NCBI RefSeq assembly: GCF_003347595.2
Contig: NZ_QCZK02000024.1
Coordinates: 434,001 to 498,000 of the forward strand
DNA length: 64,000 nucleotides
DNA from: Botryobacter ruber
GTDB taxonomy: Bacteria > Bacteroidota > Bacteroidia > Cytophagales > Hymenobacteraceae
Reading direction: 5' to 3'
In this document: piece by piece, positions 1 through 7,133 of the stretch
Layout: every line of letters begins with the position of its first letter
Position numbering within the stretch: the first letter of the stretch is position 1
The notes under the pieces: model-generated
The model's database searches: none
Seen by the model: the letters and a program-made list of their open reading frames with translations, nothing else
Told to the model about the DNA's origin: nothing
Program-made: the position numbers and the translations under genes

Positions 1-360
1 ACAGAGTACCTACTGGACGAAGGAAGAATAGACGATGTTCCCGCTGTTTTTGACAACAAGTTTAGTTTTGTAAGGCTTTTCCCGGAGCGTAAAACGTTTC
101 ATATTTCTGAAATAGCGGATTTTAACTACGCCATGGCGGAATATTTTCTTGCAAAGAAAGATGTACGCGCAGCTAACACTTACTTAGATATTTTAGAAGA
201 ATTGGATAGTAATGGCCCAAACAAGGGCAGTGTTCCATTAAGCTCCATGCTATTTTTTACTGTTAAAGCAGCTGTAATACAAGAAATGGAGCCGGTGCTG
301 CGCGAAGCAAAACAGGACGAAGTTAAAAAGCTGCAGCTGATTGCCAAGCTGGTGAAATGA
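1..360 (+). CDS. C-terminal 119 residues of an unrecognised protein (5' truncated by window)
   Basis: The reading frame is open from base 1 to the TGA at 358-360, so the start lies upstream of the window. An internal ATG at 133 is in the same frame but is unlikely to be the true start, because the frame before it is continuous and protein-like. The visible part is mixed alpha/beta then helical, rich in Leu, Lys and Glu, with no cysteine motif, signal peptide or membrane segment. I do not recognise the family. It could be a helical (TPR-like) C-terminus, but no repeat is clear. It converges on the next gene, with a terminator-like hairpin between them. Confidence 0.7.
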   Translation, partial: TEYLLDEGRIDDVPAVFDNKFSFVRLFPERKTFHISEIADFNYAMAEYFLAKKDVRAANTYLDILEELDSNGPNKGSVPLSSMLFFTVKAAVIQEMEPVLREAKQDEVKKLQLIAKLVK

Positions 361-422
361 TTGTCTGAACCTCAGAATAAGCAGATTTAAGGATGGCGCA
401 AATTTTCCGAAACAGCTTTAAT

Positions 423-460
423 AATGTAAAGCCGGTTTACTATCGAAACGGCTTTACATT
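423..460. terminator. Convergent hairpin between two genes
   Basis: A perfect 12-bp inverted repeat (423-434 with 449-460) lies between the end of the plus-strand gene at 360 and the end of the minus-strand gene at 517. There is no long T tract, so termination is plausible rather than certain. Confidence 0.5.
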
Positions 461-516
461 CTGCTGTCCCTGCCTGTATAGCTTTGTACTTCTGTTTCAG
501 TGTCTGGTTTATACAG

Positions 517-1659
517 TTACTTCAGGTAAAAACCTATAAAAAGCTGTAAGGACGAGCTTTGAAGACCTACCATATCAACTTCATTGTCGTAATAACTTTT
601 ATCTGCACGAAGCTCAACTTCCAAACCTTTTAACATATTTGGAAAGTAAATACCTGCGCCTCCTGAAACACCATATATCAATTCTATATTACTTCCAGGT
701 TCATCGAAAGTATCGTTGTATGTAAATCCATGAGGAGTTCTTTTTATCTGGCTCTTAAAGGCTGTACCAACATGAGGCCCAAATGACAGATAAGGTCTGT
801 ATCCCTTGGATGCGAAAGAATAACGGATCAGAACAGGTAACTGTAAGAAATTGGAAGAAATGTTTGCATCTACAGTGGTAAAACTATTAAGAGGAACCTT
901 TAATGTAGCCTCTCCTTCTCTATGAATAAATTGAAGTCCAGGCTGTAAAGCAAAGCCTATATCTTTTCCCAATAATTTTGCAGATATACCTGCCGCAAAG
1001 CCTAACGTATGACCAAAAGTTCCACCAGAATTATACTTATTGCTATTACCAAGCCGGAATTGATGCGCATCTAAAGCCAAATTAATTACAGGCTTAACAG
1101 AAAACTTCTCAGGAACATAGCTAATAACTTGATTCGCTTTGTGTCCCGTACATGTATTATAGTAGTCTACAAACTCTGATAAGTCATTTAATGTGTACTT
1201 GTACTGTTGCTTAGAATTTTTATTACTTAGACTATCACCTGTTTTACATTCTGCTGAAAGGTAGGAGACGAAACTCAAAAAATTAGTAGGGGTAACAACA
1301 AATAGGGTATCATTTCGCTTCAAAAAGAAATTTTCTTTTGTATTAGCATACTTTTGCCTGTATAAGCTCAGATAACCCGTTATTATTTCCTGGAAGTATT
1401 TATCATGCCCCATTATACCGTGAACAGAAAAATATTTTCCGTCAGTAAATGCTGCTTTTATAGTAGAAGGGGTGTAAAGTTCTTTTTTAAATTGGCTATT
1501 CTCAAAAAGAAGAAGAGAATCGTTTTTAATGGCTACCTTCCCTCTTAAAGTATCATTTTGAATTGTTACTATATATCCTTCCATAAGCCTTTTCTGACCA
1601 TAAGCTTGAAAAGAAATAAAAAAGATAAAAGGAAAAATAAGCTTAGCTACTATATTCAC
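517..1659 (-). CDS. Outer-membrane beta-barrel family protein (porin-like), GTG start
   Basis: A 380-residue protein with an N-terminal signal peptide ending near QAYGQ (about residue 22). Next is a domain with the pattern GYIVTIQNDTLRGKV, then two cysteines about 40 residues apart (ECKTGD and YNTCTG), then a C-terminal half with beta-barrel character ending in a Phe-rich strand (FIGFYLK). It is a clear relative of the genes at 51055 and 52285, which share the NDT...G opening and the Cys pair. Frame analysis gives GTG at 1657-1659 as the only start that keeps the signal peptide; an in-frame stop lies 12 bases upstream. It is predicted to sit in the outer membrane. Ligand and role are unknown. 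Confidence 0.75.
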   Translation of the reverse strand: MNIVAKLIFPFIFFISFQAYGQKRLMEGYIVTIQNDTLRGKVAIKNDSLLLFENSQFKKELYTPSTIKAAFTDGKYFSVHGIMGHDKYFQEIITGYLSLYRQKYANTKENFFLKRNDTLFVVTPTNFLSFVSYLSAECKTGDSLSNKNSKQQYKYTLNDLSEFVDYYNTCTGHKANQVISYVPEKFSVKPVINLALDAHQFRLGNSNKYNSGGTFGHTLGFAAGISAKLLGKDIGFALQPGLQFIHREGEATLKVPLNSFTTVDANISSNFLQLPVLIRYSFASKGYRPYLSFGPHVGTAFKSQIKRTPHGFTYNDTFDEPGSNIELIYGVSGGAGIYFPNMLKGLEVELRADKSYYDNEVDMVGLQSSSLQLFIGFYLK

Positions 1660-1701
1660 TGCTGTTGGTTATGAATGAAAATATACAAAAAATAATATTC
1701 G

Positions 1702-1709
1702 CAAAGGTA
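1702..1709 (-). promoter_or_regulatory. Putative Bacteroidota -7 box (TACCTTTG)
   Basis: On the minus strand TACCTTTG fits TAnnTTTG and lies about 43 bases before the GTG start at 1659. No good -33 TTTG element was found at the usual distance. Confidence 0.35.
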
Positions 1710-1781
1710 AATTAATTTATGGAATAGAATAATGCATGAGAAATTTAATATTAAAGAATCTTATTTCATTTGTATTTGAAT

Positions 1782-3611
1782 TCATACCATTCCTGCCCGC
1801 ATCGCCTCCCGCTTCTGCTGCGCGGCCATAATGTCTTCGGGCTCGCCTTTCGGGATGGCGCTGATGAGGGTGCGGGTATACTCCTGCTGCGGGTTGCGGT
1901 ACATCTGTTCGGGCGTACCGCTCTCCACGATCTGCCCTTTGCTCATGACCAGTATCCGGTCCGACATGTATTTGGCAACGGAGAGGTCGTGGGTAATGAA
2001 GATGTAGGTCATCCGGAACTCCTGCTTTAGCTTGTTGAGCAAATTAAGCACCTGCGCCTGCACCGACACATCCAGGGCCGATACCGATTCGTCGCAGATG
2101 ATGCACTTCGGCTGCAGTGCCAGTGCCCTTGCAATACAGATTCGCTGCCGCTGACCGCCCGAAAACTCGTGTGGATAACGCTGAAAGTGTTCCGGTAGAA
2201 GTCCCACCTTCTCAAGCAGTTCCATCGCTTTTCCACGGCGTTCTTTTTCGTTGGCATAGAGCTTATGCACACGCATCGGCTCTATAATGGCATCGCCAAC
2301 GGTATGCATCGGGTTGAGCGAGGCGTACGGGTCCTGGAAAATCATCTGGAAGTGGCGGCGGCCTTTTCGCATTTCTTCTGAACTCAGTTGGGCAATGTCG
2401 CGCCCGTCGAAGATGATGTTGCCGGAAGTCGGCTCCACAAGGCGCAGGAGTGTGCGGCCAAGCGTGGTTTTGCCACAACCCGACTCGCCAACAAGGCCGA
2501 TGGTTTCGCCCGGGTACACATCGAAGCTCACACCGTCTACCGCCTTCACGTAATCGGTGGTGCGGGAAAAGAAGCCTTTTTTGATGGGGAAGTACACCTT
2601 CAGGTTTTTTACCTGTAGCAGAGGTGGCTTCTGCCGGTTTTCCTGCTGCTGCTTAATACTCGTAACAGTGCCTACATATTCGTTTACTACATCCACCAGC
2701 GACGGCTCATATACCTGCGGTTTCTTTTCCACAATCCTTCCGTCCGGCGTTTCCTCCATAAAATCCGATACTGTAGGCAGAATAGACTGCGGCTTGGCCG
2801 TTAGTTTAGGGCGGCAGGCCAGCAGGCCTTTCGTGTAGGGGTGCTGCGGATTGGTGAAGATATCGAGCACCCTCCCCTGCTCTACCAGCTTGCCTTTGTA
2901 CATCACCAGGATGCGGTCGGCTATCTCGGCTACTACGCCCAGGTCGTGGGTGATGAACAGCACGGCGGTGTTTTCTTTTACCCGCAGCTCGTCAATCAAT
3001 TCCAACATGCGCGCCTGCACCGTAACATCTAAGGCAGTGGTGGGTTCGTCAGCAATTAACAAAGAAGGCTCGCAGGCCATGGCCATGGCTATCATTACAC
3101 GCTGCTTCTGCCCCCCGGATATTTCGTGTGGATAAGCATCGTAAATCTTCTCCGGTCGCGGCAGCCTTGCCTTCTCAAAAAGGACAATGGTGCGTTCCTT
3201 GGCCTCTTTTTCGGATAAATCCGTGTGCAGCAGTAACACCTCCGCCACCTGTTTTCCACAGGTATACACCGGATTCAGCGACGACATCGGCTCCTGGAAA
3301 ATCATGGAAATTTCATTGCCACGCACCTGCTGCATCTGCTTCTCCGAGAGTTGAAACAAATCCACCTGCCCCAGCCGCTCCGACTGGAAGATAGCCGTTC
3401 CGCCTGCTATCTTTCCCGGCGGGGTATTGATCAGCCGCATCACCGACAGCGACGTTACCGACTTGCCAGAACCCGACTCTCCTACGATCGCCACCGTCTC
3501 GCCCGGGTATATCTCAAACGATACCCTGTCCACGGCCTTGGTGGTGCCGCGGTGTGTGGAAAAAACCGTTTCCAGGTTCCGGACCTGGAGAATGGGAGCA
3601 GGTGTAGCCAA
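1782..3611 (-). CDS. Dipeptide/oligopeptide ABC transporter, fused tandem ATPase (DppD-DppF type)
   Basis: A 609-residue protein with two complete ABC ATPase domains. Domain 1 has Walker A GESGSGKS (44-51), signature SGGQ (165-168) and Walker B LLIADE (184-189). Domain 2 has GESGCGKT (375-382), SGGQ (484-487) and CIICDE (503-508). Each domain ends with the oligopeptide-type extension (NPQHPYT, NPQQEYT). This is the DppD+DppF/OppD+OppF fusion seen in GsiA-like proteins, and it would energise peptide uptake at the inner membrane. No permease or binding-protein gene is adjacent. The start is TTG at 3609-3611: an in-frame stop is 12 bases upstream and the first ATG falls after Walker A. The substrate is not shown by the sequence. 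Confidence 0.93.
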   Translation of the reverse strand: MATPAPILQVRNLETVFSTHRGTTKAVDRVSFEIYPGETVAIVGESGSGKSVTSLSVMRLINTPPGKIAGGTAIFQSERLGQVDLFQLSEKQMQQVRGNEISMIFQEPMSSLNPVYTCGKQVAEVLLLHTDLSEKEAKERTIVLFEKARLPRPEKIYDAYPHEISGGQKQRVMIAMAMACEPSLLIADEPTTALDVTVQARMLELIDELRVKENTAVLFITHDLGVVAEIADRILVMYKGKLVEQGRVLDIFTNPQHPYTKGLLACRPKLTAKPQSILPTVSDFMEETPDGRIVEKKPQVYEPSLVDVVNEYVGTVTSIKQQQENRQKPPLLQVKNLKVYFPIKKGFFSRTTDYVKAVDGVSFDVYPGETIGLVGESGCGKTTLGRTLLRLVEPTSGNIIFDGRDIAQLSSEEMRKGRRHFQMIFQDPYASLNPMHTVGDAIIEPMRVHKLYANEKERRGKAMELLEKVGLLPEHFQRYPHEFSGGQRQRICIARALALQPKCIICDESVSALDVSVQAQVLNLLNKLKQEFRMTYIFITHDLSVAKYMSDRILVMSKGQIVESGTPEQMYRNPQQEYTRTLISAIPKGEPEDIMAAQQKREAMRAGMV

Positions 3612-3691
3612 AAGTTGTACAGGTTATGCTTCTGGTAAAAATAAGGGTTTACAAAATAGAGAAAAAATGTTATTTTAATTAAATAAATCTG

Positions 3692-3721
3692 TTTAGCTTG
3701 TAATAAAATTATTTATATTTG
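3692..3721 (+). promoter_or_regulatory. Putative promoter of the lipoprotein-protease gene
   Basis: TATATTTG at 3714-3721 fits the Bacteroidota -7 consensus TAnnTTTG, with a TTTA element 18 bases upstream (3692-3695). Transcription would begin near 3728 and leave a leader of about 105 bases. Confidence 0.4.
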
Positions 3722-3833
3722 CAACCGTATAGTACTCGCTAATATACATTTAGTTGCCCCTACCTATCTCCGCTCCGAAAGGAAGAAATAAAACTTGATT
3801 CAGTAGCTGAAATAATCTTTTTATACTTCATAA

Positions 3834-5414
3834 ATGAAAAAAAATCTACTAATTCCAAGTATGTTCCTGGTGCCAATGCTGCTGTTTTCCGGTTGTGCAT
3901 CTATGTTAAATTCAAAATACCAGAAGCTGAATATCACTACCAGTAACACTTCGGCCAAGGTTTATGTTAATAAGGACTTTGCCGGACAGGGCAAGGTTGT
4001 TCCTGTTAAGCTGGAAAGGAACTTTAAAGTACAACAGCTTAGGGTAGAGCAGGAAGGTTACAAGCCTGAGTATAAAGTGGCCCTTCAGTCAAAAAGATCG
4101 CCGCTTTACATCCTGTCGTGGCTTCCGTTAGGCTCTGTGTTTGTTGTGCCGACTTATGGTATTTTCTCTCTCATGATACCATATTTAGATATGGGGGCTA
4201 AAAGCTTCAATTACAAAAAGGATGATATCAATATAAAGCCTGCTTCTAACATTATTGCCAGAAAGGAGAACAACAAATTTATTTACCTTGAGAGCACCTC
4301 CTTTAATGTAGGCAAGGAAGATCTGGTTTTTAAGAGCTACAGAAATCACGAAGACTACTACAAAGGGAAGAAAGAAACTTCTTCTACCAAAGGCAAAAGC
4401 GACATTAAGTTAGACAACACCATTTTTTCGGACGCCCTAACAGATGTGCTAACCAAATACGGTTACACCGACACTACACGATCTATCTTACGAAACAGGA
4501 CTAACACGCTGTATATGAGTGCTGAGGTAAAGAACCTTCAGTTTGTGGACCTGTTCAATTATAAAAGAAAAAGAGCCCAAAGCTATTCTATAGGAGAGGC
4601 AACTATCGACTGGACCTTTTACGATGTATACGGTCAGAAAAAGTATCAAAAAACAATCACATCAAAATCAGGTGAATTCAGCCCGGACTTTTATGAGGAG
4701 CCACAGGACTTTGTTGTTAACATTCTTGAAGACGCTATCACGGCATCTTTTTTTGAGGTACTGAAAGCAAAAGAAGTGCAGACGCTTTTAAATGAAGAAG
4801 TAAAAGAAAAGCCTGCTTACCAGCCGCTTGCCATTAAAAAAAGTAACGTATCCTCGCTGGTGAAAACAATAGCCGATGCGCAAAATGCTACCGTAACCAT
4901 TGCAAGCAAAGACGGGCATGGCAGTGGCATTGTGATAAACAACGAAGGCTATATTTTAACTAACTTTCATGTAATAGCTAACCAAAAGGACAACCTGAAG
5001 GTAATATTAAAAGGGGGCGAAAAACTTACCTGCAATGTTGTACGAGTAAACGAATTTGCTGATTTAGCGCTACTTAAAGTAGATAAAGAACTCACCTCTT
5101 CTTTTGATTTACCCGACGTGTCTGATTATACTCCAGGAATGGATGTTTTTGCAATCGGAACACCTAAGTCTATCGAACTTGGTCAGACTTTGTCAAAAGG
5201 CATTATTTCTGGCATCAGGAATGATAAAGAGTCTGAATGGATACAGACCGATGTGAGCATTAACCCTGGTAACAGCGGCGGTGCGTTGATAGACAAAAAT
5301 GGTAAACTGATCGGGATTGTAAATTCAAAAGTTACCGGCTTTGGTGTAGAAGGAATCGCTTTTTGTATACCAGCATATAAGGTTACCCAGTTCCTGGCAC
5401 TAAGTTATGAATAG
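3834..5414 (+). CDS. Lipoprotein with PEGA-like N-terminus and C-terminal trypsin-like serine protease
   Basis: A 526-residue protein. The signal peptide ends in lipobox FSGC (lipidated Cys21). Residues about 30-80 resemble a PEGA-type surface domain (KVYVNKDFAGQG...VEQEGY). A hydrophobic stretch follows near 90-115, then a domain I do not recognise (about 120-330). The C-terminus is a chymotrypsin-fold S1C protease with an intact predicted triad: His379 (TNFHV), Asp410 (DLALL) and Ser481 (NPGNSGGA). No PDZ domain follows, unlike DegP/HtrA. It is monocistronic with its own terminator. The likely site is the periplasmic face of a membrane, possibly in envelope quality control; that role is inferred. 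Confidence 0.85.
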   Translation: MKKNLLIPSMFLVPMLLFSGCASMLNSKYQKLNITTSNTSAKVYVNKDFAGQGKVVPVKLERNFKVQQLRVEQEGYKPEYKVALQSKRSPLYILSWLPLGSVFVVPTYGIFSLMIPYLDMGAKSFNYKKDDINIKPASNIIARKENNKFIYLESTSFNVGKEDLVFKSYRNHEDYYKGKKETSSTKGKSDIKLDNTIFSDALTDVLTKYGYTDTTRSILRNRTNTLYMSAEVKNLQFVDLFNYKRKRAQSYSIGEATIDWTFYDVYGQKKYQKTITSKSGEFSPDFYEEPQDFVVNILEDAITASFFEVLKAKEVQTLLNEEVKEKPAYQPLAIKKSNVSSLVKTIADAQNATVTIASKDGHGSGIVINNEGYILTNFHVIANQKDNLKVILKGGEKLTCNVVRVNEFADLALLKVDKELTSSFDLPDVSDYTPGMDVFAIGTPKSIELGQTLSKGIISGIRNDKESEWIQTDVSINPGNSGGALIDKNGKLIGIVNSKVTGFGVEGIAFCIPAYKVTQFLALSYE

Positions 5415-5449
5415 CATGCTGTAATTTTTTAGAGTAACAGTAACAAAAG

Positions 5450-5477
5450 CGGCTGCTCCACCTGGGCAGCCGTTTTT
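5450..5477 (+). terminator. Rho-independent terminator
   Basis: A perfect 7-bp stem CGGCTGC/GCAGCCG with a 9-base loop is followed by TTTTT, 35 bases after the protease gene stop. Confidence 0.85.
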
Positions 5478-5554
5478 GTTTTTACACTCTTTTTGTTCTT
5501 GTTTGCGACAGAAGAACATAGCTGTTAACTTTAATACTTAAATTTTCATCGACG

Positions 5555-6163
5555 ATGACCACCAATACCATTATTTTCGATTTAGGTGCTGTTTTAATAG
5601 ACTGGCACCCGCACCACCTGTACAAGAAGATTTTCGATAACGAAGAGGATATGCACTACTTCCTCGCCAACATCTGCACCCCGGAATGGAACGAGGAACA
5701 AGACGCTGGACGCACCTGGGAAGAAGCCACCAACCTCCTGCTGGCCCAATACCCCGAGCACGAAGCCAACATCCGGGCCTACAGCGAACGCTGGATAGAA
5801 ATGATTGGCGGCCCCATTGAAGGCACTGTCGAAATTTTCCGGGAGCTAAAGGAAAGCAGCCTTTACAAAATCTACGCGCTTACCAACTGGTCGCATGAAA
5901 CTTTCCCGCTGATGCTGGAGCGCTACGAGTTCCTGCAGTGGTTCGATGGCATTGTGATGTCGGGTGAAGAAAAAGACCGCAAACCTTTTCCGAGCTTTTA
6001 CCAGCTGCTCCTCGACCGCTACCAGGTAAAGCCAAAAGAAGCGGTGTTTATCGATGATAACCTCCGTAATATACACGCTGCAGAACAGATTGGCATTCCT
6101 TCTGTTCATTTTACTTCGCCTGAGGAGCTAAGGGAGAAGCTCGTAGAGCGGGGGGTGTTTTAG
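5555..6163 (+). CDS. HAD superfamily hydrolase, YihX-like subfamily
   Basis: A 202-residue haloacid-dehalogenase-fold hydrolase. Motif I is FDLGAVLIDWH with nucleophile Asp9; the usual second Asp is Gly, as in the YihX branch. Motif II is ALTNWS, motif III is the Lys in DRKPF, and motif IV is VFIDDN. The cap lies between motifs I and II and is alpha-helical (HAD-IA type). The likely activity is a small-molecule phosphatase, with sugar phosphates as the usual substrates in this subfamily. The substrate is not deducible here. It stands alone between two terminators. Confidence 0.88.
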   Translation: MTTNTIIFDLGAVLIDWHPHHLYKKIFDNEEDMHYFLANICTPEWNEEQDAGRTWEEATNLLLAQYPEHEANIRAYSERWIEMIGGPIEGTVEIFRELKESSLYKIYALTNWSHETFPLMLERYEFLQWFDGIVMSGEEKDRKPFPSFYQLLLDRYQVKPKEAVFIDDNLRNIHAAEQIGIPSVHFTSPEELREKLVERGVF

Positions 6164-6170
6164 ATAGTAT

Positions 6171-6319
6171 GACCTCGCAGCGTCTTTCAGACCTGCGAGC
6201 GTCTTGCTCGCTACAAAGCAAAGAAGATTTCTCCGCTTCAACAGTTCTAATTTTTATGTCTTTCCTGTAGTATCAGCTATCCCGGAGACGCTCGCAGGTC
6301 TTGGAGACGCTGCGAGGTC
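6171..6319. repeat. Long imperfect inverted repeat of tandem 16-mers
   Basis: The left arm (6171-6205) and right arm (6284-6319) are near-perfect reverse complements separated by about 78 bases. Each arm is itself a tandem of two 16-19-base units (GACCTCGCAGCGTCTT and GACCTGCGAGCGTCTT) that differ mainly by inversion of five central bases. The element lies between the HAD gene and the lspA terminator. Confidence 0.8.
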
Positions 6320-6330
6320 TGTGCAAATAA

Positions 6331-6366
6331 AAAAAGGGGCTGCTCCACATGGAACAGCCCCTTTTT
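6331..6366. terminator. Bidirectional terminator downstream of lspA
   Basis: GGGGCTG (6336-6342) pairs with CAGCCCC (6355-6361), flanked by A and T runs on either side, so it can act on both strands. It lies just past the lspA stop. Confidence 0.85.
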
Positions 6367-6368
6367 GT

Positions 6369-6995
6369 TTATAAACCCTGCCGCCTCTCGGCTGGCGTAT
6401 GATTTTCTGGGTGGTGATGGTGCTCGCCGAAGAAACGCTTCTGGTTGAGGAGTATCAGCACTACGCCTATGAAAATGGCCGAATCTGCTACGTTGAAGAT
6501 GGGCCACAGCGACATGGGTCTGCCGCCGAAAATGGGTACCCAATGCGGAATGATGCCTTCCCAGATGTCAACGTAGAACATATCGATTACCTGTCCGTGG
6601 AACCAGGGCGTGGAGGAGCCATAGGGGGCGTTGTCGAACCAGACGCCGTAGAAGGTGCTATCGATGAGGTTGCCGATGGCGCCGCCGAGGATGAGGGCGA
6701 TGCACCAGACAAGGCCTTTCGGAGCTTTGTGCCTTACCAGGTAGTACAGGTAATAGCCTATACCAAACATGGCCACGAGCCGGAACAGCGTCAGGATGAG
6801 TTTGCCGTAGTCGGAGCCCAGTTCTACCCCGAAGGCCATACCCGGGTTCAGGGTGTAGTGCAGCTTCAGCCAATCGCCGATGAGCTTAATCTCGCCTGGC
6901 AAACCCATTTCCATGTTGTAGTGCACGATAAGCTTTACCGCCTGGTCGACCAGGATGACAAGCAAGCTCACCAGGTAATATTTCCAGTATTTCAT
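6369..6995 (-). CDS. lspA: Lipoprotein signal peptidase (signal peptidase II)
   Basis: A 208-residue inner-membrane aspartyl protease that removes signal peptides from prolipoproteins after lipidation. It has four predicted membrane helices. Conserved blocks are VDQAVK (16-21), NPGMAFG (50-56), GGAIGNLIDS, GQVIDMF with predicted catalytic Asp138, and FNVADSAI with predicted catalytic Asp171. The segment between GNLIDS and GQVIDM is about 14 residues longer than in E. coli, and the C-terminus carries a His-rich tail (EHHHH). It lies 138 bases downstream of ileS on the same strand, the classical ileS-lspA order. Confidence 0.95.
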   Translation of the reverse strand: MKYWKYYLVSLLVILVDQAVKLIVHYNMEMGLPGEIKLIGDWLKLHYTLNPGMAFGVELGSDYGKLILTLFRLVAMFGIGYYLYYLVRHKAPKGLVWCIALILGGAIGNLIDSTFYGVWFDNAPYGSSTPWFHGQVIDMFYVDIWEGIIPHWVPIFGGRPMSLWPIFNVADSAIFIGVVLILLNQKRFFGEHHHHPENHTPAERRQGL

Positions 6996-7008
6996 ATGGT
7001 TAAATTAG

Positions 7009-7037
7009 GCAGCGCATGCACCGGGTGCATGCGCTGC
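7009..7037. repeat. Perfect 29-base palindrome between ileS and lspA
   Basis: Two 14-base arms (7009-7022 and 7024-7037) are exact reverse complements around a single G, with GCATGCACC/GGTGCATGC at the centre. There is no T tract, so it is not an ordinary terminator. It lies 14 bases upstream of the lspA start and could be a protein-binding site or an mRNA hairpin. Confidence 0.8.
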
Positions 7038-7095
7038 TGTAAGTTTATCAACTCTGCTAAGGGTAGTATGGTTCAGAAAAATGCGTTAAAACTGT

Positions 7096-7124
7096 TCTGC
7101 ACCACCCACCACAGCCTTAGCTCC
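7096..7124 (-). repeat. GC-rich interspersed repeat, copy 1
   Basis: Carries CCCACCACAGCCTTAGC, the reverse form of the repeat family with core GGCTGTGGTGGC. It lies just downstream of the ileS stop. Confidence 0.6.
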
Positions 7125-7133
7125 TTTAGCTAC

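Noticed and set aside
2170-3140. DnaA-box matches TGTGGATAA near 2173 and 3129
   Set aside because: Both encode the conserved Tyr-Pro-His-Glu before the ABC signature motif, so they are explained by coding constraint.
6343-6358. parS-like CTCCACATGGAACA
   Set aside because: Mismatched and explained by the loop and stem of the lspA terminator.
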